From DATDRQ01 sp035291645 (GTDB lineage Bacteria; Chloroflexota; Anaerolineae; Anaerolineales; UBA4823), in the NCBI GenBank assembly GCA_035291645.1, contig DATDRQ010000061.1, positions 1-18,673 on the forward strand: a stretch of DNA of 18,673 nucleotides, in the 5' to 3' direction. Shown in pieces: positions 1 through 7,442 of this stretch. How positions within the stretch are numbered: the stretch's first letter is position 1; every line of letters begins with the position of its first letter. The position numbers and the translations under genes are program-made. The notes under the pieces are model-generated. The model saw only the letters and a list, made by a program, of their open reading frames with translations, was not told where the DNA came from and ran no database searches.

Positions 1-389
1 CCAGCGGAGAACACCTCGTGCAGGGCGTTGACCAGAAGCACGATCTCAAACTGGCCGAGTTTTGATGTCAGGCTGCGATCGGTGAAGTCGCCTTCGAGGA
101 AGGCTAACCCCCGGTAGGCGCGGCGGCACTTCTCGATCGACCGGTGGGAGTAATCAACCCCCAGGGAGGTATGGATCGCATGGACCTGGTCATGGGCTTC
201 AACCAGCGTGCTGATGACTTTCCCTTCTCCACAGCCCAATTCGAGCAAACGGACGGGCTGGGCTGGCAGTACTGCCAGCCTGCGGACCAGCTGCGAAGTA
301 GCCAGGATGGCTTCTCTTTTCCCTAAATCCTCCAGTTCCTGCAGCCGTACTTCCCAATACAAATTCCAAAGCTCCTCGCTGTCCGGCAT
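1..389 (-). CDS. Class I SAM-dependent methyltransferase, C-terminus cut by window edge
   Basis: The gene reads leftwards from ATG at 387-389 and runs off the window after 129 codons, so only the N-terminal part is present. Residues 48-57 read LLELGCGEGK, the glycine-rich motif I that binds S-adenosylmethionine in class I (Rossmann) methyltransferases. It is followed by GVDYSHRSIEKC, where the acidic residue at the end of beta-2 would contact the ribose, and by LEGDFTD and FEIVLLVNALHEV, which fit motifs II-III. The family transfers a methyl group from SAM; the acceptor cannot be told from this fragment. No good Shine-Dalgarno precedes the ATG (the upstream bases are CCCCCC). An in-frame GTG at 411-413 lies almost at the predicted transcription start, so a leaderless start eight codons earlier is possible. 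A near-consensus promoter lies at 421-449. The family call is firm; the substrate is unknown. Confidence 0.85.
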   Translation of the reverse strand, partial: MPDSEELWNLYWEVRLQELEDLGKREAILATSQLVRRLAVLPAQPVRLLELGCGEGKVISTLVEAHDQVHAIHTSLGVDYSHRSIEKCRRAYRGLAFLEGDFTDRSLTSKLGQFEIVLLVNALHEVFSA

Positions 390-420
390 GGGGGGTATTG
401 TATCCCACAACACTCCGATG

Positions 421-449
421 ATTATACGGTTGCGAGCCGGATCATTCAA
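421..449 (-). promoter_or_regulatory. Sigma-70-type promoter for the methyltransferase
   Basis: Read on the minus strand, TTGAAT (444-449) and a perfect TATAAT (421-426) are separated by exactly 17 bases. The predicted transcript would begin near 413-415, about 25 bases before the ATG at 389. The call rests on the sequence match only. Confidence 0.6.
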
Positions 450-646
450 TTTTCACGATACGGCAAGCGCCTGCCCTCAGGAAAACCGGTAGAAAATTTT
501 AGCTTTCGAATGGGACACTTATGGTAGACTTGGGAAATGAAGCTGACAGAAATTACGCCGGGTAAATATCGAAACAAGACCGGGCAGCGGACTGCCGGGA
601 AGAGGCCCGGGCAGGCCGGGTAACATGGCAGATCTAAACATGACGT

Positions 647-711
647 CCCTGAGCACGCACACCAGTGGGGAGGTTCCGGTAAACGGCCCTCCCCACTTCC
701 TTTGTGCAGGG
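647..711 (+). promoter_or_regulatory. Long imperfect hairpin in the pyrG leader (terminator or attenuator candidate)
   Basis: A perfect 10-bp stem AGTGGGGAGG/CCTCCCCACT (664-673 with 688-697) encloses a 14-base loop that itself contains CCG/CGG. The structure can be extended outward by CACA/TGTG (658-661 with 703-706) and CCCTG/CAGGG (647-651 with 707-711), with a 6-base bulge. The bases after the main stem (TTCCTTTG) are only modestly T-rich, so it is an imperfect intrinsic terminator. Its position about 115 bases before pyrG fits either a terminator of an upstream transcript or a leader attenuator; pyrG attenuation is known in Gram-positive bacteria. No known riboswitch was recognised. Confidence 0.45.
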
Positions 712-727
712 CAGCTGCAGAAACGAG

Positions 728-769
728 TTTCTTCGCCGCTGCAAGGAGCGCAGCGGCTCAGAATGACAT
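728..769. repeat. REP-like palindromic element ending in GAATGACAT
   Basis: GCCGCTGC (735-742) and GCAGCGGC (750-757) form a perfect 8-bp inverted repeat around AAGGAGC. It is preceded by TTTCTTC and followed by TCAGAATGACAT. The layout resembles a widespread intergenic palindrome of the form TTCGC...GCTCAGGATGACA that I recall from many bacterial genomes, Chloroflexota included. Only one copy lies in this window, so membership of a dispersed family is by resemblance. Confidence 0.4.
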
Positions 770-825
770 GACCGTGAGAGCGAAGCTTACCGAATTATGG
801 TGAGGCAGGAATGGAGGCAGCCATG

Positions 826-2466
<1,641 letters not shown>

Positions 2467-3287
2467 CCTGAGAGATGCCCTCCCGGAAACCTTTTGGCCG
2501 GACGGCGTATACGCCGCGCAGGGTTGGAGGCAGCATAGCGGCCAGGGTGAACATCAGCCGGTCGGTGAAATCGAGCGGCGACTCCCTGTAATTGGGGGAA
2601 AGCGGGCTGGAGAGGCTGATAGTCACCGGGGTGCGGTGTAACCCGGTCTTGAAGATGCGTTGGGTGCCGTCGATCGCCATCAGCACCACCGGGCAGCCGG
2701 CGGAGATCGCCAGGCGAGCCGCCCCGCTCTTACCGGGAAGCAACCCCTTCCCGCGGCTGCGGCTGCCCTCCGGGAACATGCCCAAAACCTGGCCGTGCTC
2801 CAAAACCTCCCTGGCGTGGCGTAAGGCCCAATCATCGCGGGCGCCACGCCGGACAGGAAAGGCGCCCAGCTCCCGGATCAGCAGGTCGAGCAGCGGATTC
2901 CGAAAGAGTTCTTCCTTGCCCATGAAGAACAGCGGGCGCGGGATGGCGAACTGCATAGGAAACATGTCGAAACCGGTCAGGTGGTTGGCAGCCAGCACCA
3001 CCGGGCCGCCAGCGGGTAAGTTCCCGGCGCCTTCGACTTGTAGATCGGAGAAGGTGCGAAACAGGCCTCGCAGAACCGGCACCAGGATCTTTCGCAGGTA
3101 GGTTTCGTGAAATACGTAGGTCTTACGATCACGCGGGTCGGTGGCGGGGACCTGGGGCGATGCTGTCAAGCGAAAGTCCTATGATGAGGAGGATAGCGCC
3201 GGCGGGTTAGCGGAGGACGCCGTAAAAACAAGAATGGATTATACTTTCAAAGCAATCATTAAAATCATCCAATAAAAGAGGTGAATC

Positions 3288-4589
3288 ATGAAGCCAATCG
3301 TTGAAGACGTCATCGGGCGCGAGATCCTGGATTCACGCGGCACCCCGACCGTTGAAGTAGAAGTTTTTTTGCAGGACGGCAGCTGGGGGCGGGCTGCGGT
3401 CCCCTCGGGCGCTTCCACCGGGGTACACGAAGCGCTGGAGCTGCGCGATGGAGTCAAGAACCGCTATGGCGGTAAAGGGGTGGTGAAGGCGGTCGAGACG
3501 GTCAACACCGAGATCGCCGACCTGTTGCTGGGCTGGGATGCTTCCGACCAACGCGGGATCGATCTGGCCTTGCTCAAGCTGGATGCCACGCCGAATAAAT
3601 CGAAGCTGGGGGCGAACGCCATCCTGGGCACCAGCCTGGCGGTCGCCAAGGCAGCCGCGAATTTCCTCGACCTGCCGCTGTACCGCTACATCGGCGGCGT
3701 GTACGCGCACGTCCTCCCGGTGCCCATGCTGAACATCCTGAATGGCGGGGCGCACACCGGCTGGCAGTCCACCGACGCCCAGGAGTTCATGATCATGCCC
3801 TTCGGGGCGACCACTTTCGCCGAAGGGCTGCGCTGGGGCTCCGAAATTTACCAGACCCTCAAGAAGGTGTTGAAGGAGCGCGGCTATACCGCCCTGGTCG
3901 GAGATGAGGGCGGCTACGCCCCGGCCTTGAAGGCCAATGTCGAGGCGGTCGAGGTGATCCTGGAGGCGATCGAGAAGGCCGGTTACAAACCCGGCGAGCA
4001 GGTTGCCCTGGCGCTCGACCCGGCGGCATCCGAGCTGTACGAGGAAGACAGCGGGCTGTACAACCTGCGCCGGGAGGGCAAGAAGCTGAACAGCGAGCAG
4101 ATGGTGGCCTTCTGGAAGTCCTGGGTGGACCAGTACCCGATCGTCTCGATCGAAGACGGGCTGGCCCAGGACGACTGGAAGGGTTGGAAGCTGATGGTAC
4201 AGGAGCTGGGCGACCGGCTGCAGATCGTCGGGGATGACCTGCTGGTGACCAACCCGGAGCGGGTGCGCCGGGCGATCCGGGAGGACTCCGCCAACGCCCT
4301 GCTGGTCAAGCTCAACCAGATCGGCACGCTGACCGAGACGATCGAGGCGGTCGAGACCTGCCAGCGGGCGGGCTGGCGGGCGGTCACTTCGCACCGCTCC
4401 GGCGAGACGGAGGACGCCACCATCGCCGACCTGGCGGTGGCGCTGAACATGGGGCAGATCAAGACCGGCGCGCCGGCCCGCTCGGACCGGGTCGCCAAGT
4501 ATAACCAGCTGCTGCGCATCGAAGAGGAGCTGGGAGATACGGCGCGCTACGCCGGCTGGGAGGCGCTGAATAACAGGCCAGTATGGTAA
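3288..4589 (+). CDS. eno: Enolase (phosphopyruvate hydratase)
   Basis: Enolase converts 2-phosphoglycerate to phosphoenolpyruvate in glycolysis and gluconeogenesis, with two Mg2+ ions, in the cytosol. All key residues are visible in the 433-aa protein: the flexible loop SGASTG, acid/base E207 in GDEGGYAP, Mg ligands D244 (ALDPAASE), E289 (SIEDG) and D316 (GDDLLVT), catalytic K341 (LVKLNQIG), SHRSGETED with H369/R370/S371, and K392 in IKTGAPARSD. The segment after NGGAH reads TGWQSTDAQEF, one residue longer than the common bacterial form. ATG 3288 follows AAGAGGTG at good spacing. A TATACT box at 3240-3245 could be a -10 element, but no matching -35 is seen. It is transcribed alone, divergent from plsC. 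Confidence 0.97.
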   Translation: MKPIVEDVIGREILDSRGTPTVEVEVFLQDGSWGRAAVPSGASTGVHEALELRDGVKNRYGGKGVVKAVETVNTEIADLLLGWDASDQRGIDLALLKLDATPNKSKLGANAILGTSLAVAKAAANFLDLPLYRYIGGVYAHVLPVPMLNILNGGAHTGWQSTDAQEFMIMPFGATTFAEGLRWGSEIYQTLKKVLKERGYTALVGDEGGYAPALKANVEAVEVILEAIEKAGYKPGEQVALALDPAASELYEEDSGLYNLRREGKKLNSEQMVAFWKSWVDQYPIVSIEDGLAQDDWKGWKLMVQELGDRLQIVGDDLLVTNPERVRRAIREDSANALLVKLNQIGTLTETIEAVETCQRAGWRAVTSHRSGETEDATIADLAVALNMGQIKTGAPARSDRVAKYNQLLRIEEELGDTARYAGWEALNNRPVW

Positions 4590-4681
4590 CATCTAATCGG
4601 TTTGCTTGCGAATACGTAATAAGTAATCCGTAAGGTAGTTTTCAAGACCAGATCAAGGTGGGATCGCGGCCCCTGCCTGTA

Positions 4682-4702
4682 TATCTAACCTAGCATTAGA
4701 TA
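4682..4702. promoter_or_regulatory. Perfect inverted repeat upstream of the cupin gene, operator candidate
   Basis: TATCTAA (4682-4688) and TTAGATA (4696-4702) form a perfect 7-bp inverted repeat around CCTAGCA. A consensus -35 hexamer TTGACA begins 13 bases downstream at 4715, although no good -10 box follows at 16-19 bases. Size and position fit a repressor or activator site for the cupin gene. No regulator can be named. Confidence 0.35.
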
Positions 4703-4771
4703 CTCGAGATAAGTTTGACAGGATGGACTTTTACGATTGACTCATTATTTATTTTGGAAAAGGAGTTGTGT

Positions 4772-5092
4772 ATGAAACCTCCTTCTGTGCAGGTCCGGCG
4801 CTGGGTGGGAGATGAGCCCCCGCAGGAAGCCGACATTCAGCGGATGCTCGCCGAGCAGGGCTTGTCCGGCTACCATTGGTCGAACGCGCCGGGCGACACC
4901 TATGCCGCCCACGCCCACCGGTACCACAAGGTGATCTACGTGGTGCGAGGCTCGATCGCGTTTGGGCTGCCCGCTAGCGGCGAGCAGGTCGAGCTGCGCG
5001 CCGGCGACAGGTTGGAACTGCCGGCCGGCACCGCTCATGATGCGCTGGTCGGCCCGGAGGGGGTCGTATGTCTGGAAGCTCACCGGTCCTAG
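4772..5092 (+). CDS. Small single-domain cupin protein
   Basis: This 106-aa protein is a compact beta-barrel cupin. Cupin motif 1 spans GDTYAAHAHRYHKVIYVVRG (residues 41-60) with H47 and H49 in place. The usual glutamate three to four residues later is replaced by K53, with H52 next to it, so the metal site is atypical. Motif 2 is AGDRLELPAGTAHDAL (78-92) with H89. Cupins of this size often bind a metal or small ligand, or act as sensors or dioxygenase-like enzymes; the function here cannot be assigned. The start at ATG 4772 is supported by AAGGAG at 4759-4764, about seven bases upstream. An in-frame TTG at 4715 lacks a Shine-Dalgarno. An inverted repeat at 4682-4702 suggests regulated expression. 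Confidence 0.8.
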   Translation: MKPPSVQVRRWVGDEPPQEADIQRMLAEQGLSGYHWSNAPGDTYAAHAHRYHKVIYVVRGSIAFGLPASGEQVELRAGDRLELPAGTAHDALVGPEGVVCLEAHRS

Positions 5093-5152
5093 GGTAGAAT
5101 CAAGATAGGGTGTATCCAATATCGAGCGGTGGTCTGTATCTGCTGGACAGAC

Positions 5153-5183
5153 TTGCAACCGTTCCCAAGATTATTCGTATACT
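5153..5183 (+). promoter_or_regulatory. Possible promoter of the toast-rack lipoprotein gene
   Basis: TATACT at 5178-5183 is a good -10 hexamer. The only nearby -35 candidate, TTGCAA (5153-5158), sits 19 bases away, which is longer than optimal. The predicted 5' leader would be about 27 bases. Confidence 0.3.
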
Positions 5184-5216
5184 GATTCAGGTTATCAACC
5201 AGAAAGGGATATGACT

Positions 5217-6098
5217 ATGTACCCGAAATTTATTTTCGTCCTGATCGGGCTGGCCCTGGCGGGATTGGCCTGTAACCTGTCGGTGAATCTGCCGGAGGTG
5301 ACCCTGCCGGGCATTAACTTCGAAACCATGCCGATGACCACCGAGCCGATCGAGGTGCCGTTGCCGGGCGACGCGACCAGTGTGACCGACCTGGAACTGG
5401 ACTTCGGCGCCGGTGAGATGAACGTCTCTCCTGGTGCACAGAACGCCCTGGTATCCGGCACCGCCACCTATAACGTGAGCGAGTTCAAACCGGAGGTGAC
5501 CGTGGCGGGGAATAAAGTCACCATTTCCCCTGAGGGTGGTGAACTGAACACTTTACCCGAGATCGGCACCAATATAGAAAACAAGTGGGATCTGCAGCTG
5601 GGAGATGCTCCGCTGCGCCTGACGATTAAGGCCGGCGCTCACCGGAGCGAGTTCGAGCTGGGTGGACTATCTCTACAAGAGCTTAGTATTGCCGAGGCGG
5701 CTGCCGATACCGAAGTTTCTTTTTCGGCTCCCAACGAGACCGAAATGAACACCTTCATCTACGAGACGGGCGCCTCCAGCGTGGATCTCACCGGGCTGGG
5801 GAACGCCAATTTCGGGAGCATGAATTTCAGGGGTGGGGCCGGGGATTTCACCCTGGACTTCTCCGGGCAACTGCAGCGGGATGCCACGGTTTTCATCGAG
5901 AGCGGCTTCAGCAACCTGACGGTGATCGTGCCGGAGGGCATCCCCGCCAGGGTAGACGTCGAGGGCGGGCTGACCAACGTGGATGCAGACGGCGCCTGGC
6001 AAGGAACGGGCGGCGAGTTCAGCCAGGCTGGACAGGGTCCAGCGCTGACCATAAGGGTTAGAATAGGGGCCGGAAACCTGTCCCTGCGCAACCGGTGA
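5217..6098 (+). CDS. Putative lipoprotein with toast-rack / DUF4097-like beta-repeat domain
   Basis: The 293-aa product begins with a signal peptide, MYPKFIFVLIGLALAGLAC, and Cys19 is the likely lipidation site, so it should be anchored on the outer face of the membrane. The lipobox is imperfect (G-L-A-C, leucine at -2). The mature part is a ladder of short beta-strand repeats with recurring Gly-Ala-Gly turns: LDFGAGEMNV, GASSVDLTGL, FRGGAGDFTLDF, GFSNLTVIVPEG, RIGAGNLSLR. This is the look of toast-rack/LiaF-like and DUF4097 adhesin-like domains, which are often linked to envelope-stress proteins. No enzyme residues are evident. ATG 5217 is preferred over ATG 5211 because AAAGGG (5203-5208) lies eight bases before it and only two before 5211. 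A strong hairpin follows at 6129-6164. Family call is moderate; role unknown. Confidence 0.75.
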   Translation: MYPKFIFVLIGLALAGLACNLSVNLPEVTLPGINFETMPMTTEPIEVPLPGDATSVTDLELDFGAGEMNVSPGAQNALVSGTATYNVSEFKPEVTVAGNKVTISPEGGELNTLPEIGTNIENKWDLQLGDAPLRLTIKAGAHRSEFELGGLSLQELSIAEAAADTEVSFSAPNETEMNTFIYETGASSVDLTGLGNANFGSMNFRGGAGDFTLDFSGQLQRDATVFIESGFSNLTVIVPEGIPARVDVEGGLTNVDADGAWQGTGGEFSQAGQGPALTIRVRIGAGNLSLRNR

Positions 6099-6128
6099 GC
6101 CAGCCTTAATTGCTTCGATGCAAGTATG

Positions 6129-6164
6129 AAACCGGCCCGGTGTGTGTCTGCACCGGGCTGGTTT
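6129..6164. terminator. Bidirectional hairpin terminator between the lipoprotein and ferredoxin genes
   Basis: AAACCGGCCCGGTG (6129-6142) pairs with CACCGGGCTGGTTT (6151-6164), giving a 14-bp stem with one G-U pair and an 8-base loop. It lies between two converging genes, and both flanks are A/T-bearing (left AAA, right TTTGATT), so it can serve both strands. Confidence 0.8.
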
Positions 6165-6191
6165 GATTCAATTCGGGTAGATCGTGGAAGG

Positions 6192-6602
6192 TCAGTCCAG
6201 GGCGCTGTACCCCGGTCCCTTCTGGTAGTAATCGTAATTGGGCTTAATATCGGGGGTGAGGTCGACCACCTCGCCGGGGGCAAGCGTGCGGATATGATCC
6301 AGGTGAACCGGTTCTCCATGGTGATCGGTACCATCAAAGGATTCGTCAAAACCCGCCGTCCCTGCTGGCATGCTGATCTGTTCTCCACCCTTGGCTTCGT
6401 AGGCTGAAGGAACCTCGTCCTCGGTGAAGATGGCTTCAAAGGGACATTCGGGGATGCAGGCACCACAGTCGATGCAGGTATCCGGATCGATATAGAACCA
6501 GGGCCATTCCTCTACTGGCTTCCCGGGAACAATACATTCCACAGGGCAGACATCCACACAACCGGAGTCACGCAGGCAAAGGCTGGTAATAATGTGAGTC
6601 AT
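6192..6602 (-). CDS. 7Fe-type ferredoxin ([3Fe-4S]/[4Fe-4S]) with long C-terminal tail
   Basis: This is a small soluble electron carrier of 136 aa. The N-terminal cluster segment is CLRDSGCVDVCPVECI (C9, C15, C19, C23) and the second is CIDCGACIPECPF (C43, C46, C49, C53). The arrangement matches FdxA-type 7Fe ferredoxins, but the first spacing is C-x5-C instead of the x7 of Azotobacter FdI. Residues 61-136 form an acidic, Cys-free extension rich in Pro, Tyr and Gly, longer than in the minimal ferredoxin. GGGAG lies nine bases before ATG 6602. A possible weak promoter (TTGAGG-N18-TAAAAT on the minus strand) overlaps the sodA terminator hairpin; otherwise the gene depends on readthrough from sodA. 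The redox partner is unknown. Confidence 0.9.
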   Translation of the reverse strand: MTHIITSLCLRDSGCVDVCPVECIVPGKPVEEWPWFYIDPDTCIDCGACIPECPFEAIFTEDEVPSAYEAKGGEQISMPAGTAGFDESFDGTDHHGEPVHLDHIRTLAPGEVVDLTPDIKPNYDYYQKGPGYSALD

Positions 6603-6646
6603 CGAATGAATCTCCCGTTCTAGAGAAAGATTAGAATTTTAGACCG

Positions 6647-6674
6647 CAGCCCCATTTTACCTCAAATGGGGCTG
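6647..6674 (-). terminator. Hairpin terminator of the superoxide dismutase gene
   Basis: CAGCCCCATTT (6647-6657) and AAATGGGGCTG (6664-6674) form a perfect 11-bp stem with a 6-base loop, 26 bases after the sodA stop on the minus strand. The sequence that follows on that strand (CGGTCTAAAATTCT) is only moderately T-rich, so some readthrough into the ferredoxin gene is possible. Confidence 0.65.
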
Positions 6675-6699
6675 ATAGTCTGTGAGATCGTCCTGCAGG

Positions 6700-7308
6700 T
6701 TACTTTGCCATCTCAAACCGGTTGGCAACTTCCTCCCAATTCACTACGTTCCACCAGGCCGAGACGTAGTCCGGGCGCCGGTTCTGATACTTCAGGTAAT
6801 AGGCATGCTCCCAGACGTCGAGACCCAGGATGGGCTTTAAACCTTCCATCATGGGTGCATCCTGGTTGGGCATCGAGAGCACCGCCAGTTTCCCGTCTTT
6901 GAAACCCAGCCAGGCCCAACCGCTGCCGAAGCGGCTGATGGCAGCCTGAGAAAACGTACTCTTAAATGAGGAAAAATCACCAAAGGAGGATCTAATAGCC
7001 TCCGCCAGGGCCCCGCGCGGCTCACCGCCTCCGTTCGGGGACATCACCGTCCAAAACAAACCGTGATTGAAGTGCCCACCGCCGTTGTTTCGAACAGCCA
7101 TGCGAATATCTTCAGGCAGACTGTTCGGATCGCGCGCCAGGTCCTCCAAAGATTTGCCTGATAATTCAGGGTGCTTATCCAGGGCTGTGTTCAGGTTGGT
7201 GACGTAAGCGTTATGGTGCTTGGTGTGGTGGATTTCCATGGTCTGCGCGTCGATATGCGGCTCGAGGGCATCGTAAGCATAGGGGAGAGGGGGTAATTCA
7301 AAAGCCAT
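6700..7308 (-). CDS. sodA: Superoxide dismutase, Mn-type of the Fe/Mn family
   Basis: The enzyme disproportionates superoxide to oxygen and hydrogen peroxide; with no signal peptide it should be cytosolic. The 202-aa protein has all four metal ligands: H27 (MEIHHTKHHNAYV), H82 (GGGHFNHGLFW), and D164 and H168 (DVWEHAYYLKYQNRRPDYV). Metal preference looks like manganese. Glycine occupies positions 76-78 before the second ligand, where Fe-SODs carry the active-site Gln, and Q149 in MPNQDAP supplies the Gln of Mn-SODs. A cambialistic enzyme cannot be excluded. ATG 7308 follows AAAGGAG by about seven bases; a longer open frame to 7479 runs through the promoter and is not coding. It has its own promoter (7396-7424), a DtxR-like operator (7364-7381) and a terminator (6647-6674). 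Confidence 0.95.
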   Translation of the reverse strand: MAFELPPLPYAYDALEPHIDAQTMEIHHTKHHNAYVTNLNTALDKHPELSGKSLEDLARDPNSLPEDIRMAVRNNGGGHFNHGLFWTVMSPNGGGEPRGALAEAIRSSFGDFSSFKSTFSQAAISRFGSGWAWLGFKDGKLAVLSMPNQDAPMMEGLKPILGLDVWEHAYYLKYQNRRPDYVSAWWNVVNWEEVANRFEMAK

Positions 7309-7363
7309 TTCTAACTCCTTTAAGATTTGTAATTTGATTAGGGTTGCTTTTTGATTACTTGTG

Positions 7364-7381
7364 ATGTAGGATAGCCTACAT
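7364..7381. promoter_or_regulatory. DtxR/IdeR-like operator palindrome upstream of sodA
   Basis: ATGTAGG (7364-7370) and CCTACAT (7375-7381) form a perfect 7-bp inverted repeat around ATAG. Its core TAGGATAGCCTA matches the textbook DtxR/IdeR core TAGGTTAGCCTA at 11 of 12 positions. It lies just downstream of the predicted sodA transcription start (about +8 to +25), where a bound metal-dependent repressor would block transcription. The regulator gene is not in this window, so the assignment is inference from the motif. Confidence 0.55.
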
Positions 7382-7387
7382 TCCGAC

Positions 7388-7415
7388 TTGGAAAAATTGT
7401 AAACTTCGCTACAAC
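7388..7415 (+). promoter_or_regulatory. Possible divergent promoter for the EamA transporter gene
   Basis: On the plus strand, TTGGAA (7388-7393), a 16-base spacer and TACAAC (7410-7415) overlap the sodA promoter face to face. The match is weak, but the gene begins only 28 bases downstream and no other candidate was seen. Confidence 0.25.
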
Positions 7416-7424
7416 CTTTGTCAA
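7396..7424 (-). promoter_or_regulatory. Strong sigma-70-type promoter for sodA
   Basis: On the minus strand, a consensus TTGACA (7419-7424) is followed by exactly 17 bases and then TACAAT (7396-7401). The predicted start near 7389 gives an 80-base leader that contains the operator palindrome and ends in a perfect Shine-Dalgarno before sodA. Confidence 0.75.
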
Positions 7425-7442
7425 GCTGAATCCCCCGAAAGC

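Larger units (their letters stand above)
390..825. other. Gene-free region between the methyltransferase and pyrG
   Basis: This stretch of about 435 bp has no recognisable protein. It holds the methyltransferase promoter (421-449), GC-rich sequence near 575-620 with several imperfect inverted repeats, a long hairpin (647-711) and a REP-like palindrome (735-757). Two short plus-strand reading frames occur, 537-623 (28 aa) and 625-771 (48 aa). Neither has a convincing ribosome binding site, and the second is translated straight through the hairpins, so I do not call either a gene. No clear pyrG promoter is visible. The stretch is probably the pyrG leader plus non-coding repeat material. Confidence 0.5.

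Noticed and set aside
625..771. 48-aa open frame before pyrG
   Set aside because: It runs through both hairpins, has no ribosome binding site and no recognisable sequence, so it is listed only as part of the leader.
3333..4592. 419-aa open frame on the strand opposite eno
   Set aside because: It mirrors enolase codons, has no recognisable domain and is rich in Arg, Gln, Leu and Asp, as expected of an antisense shadow in GC-rich DNA.
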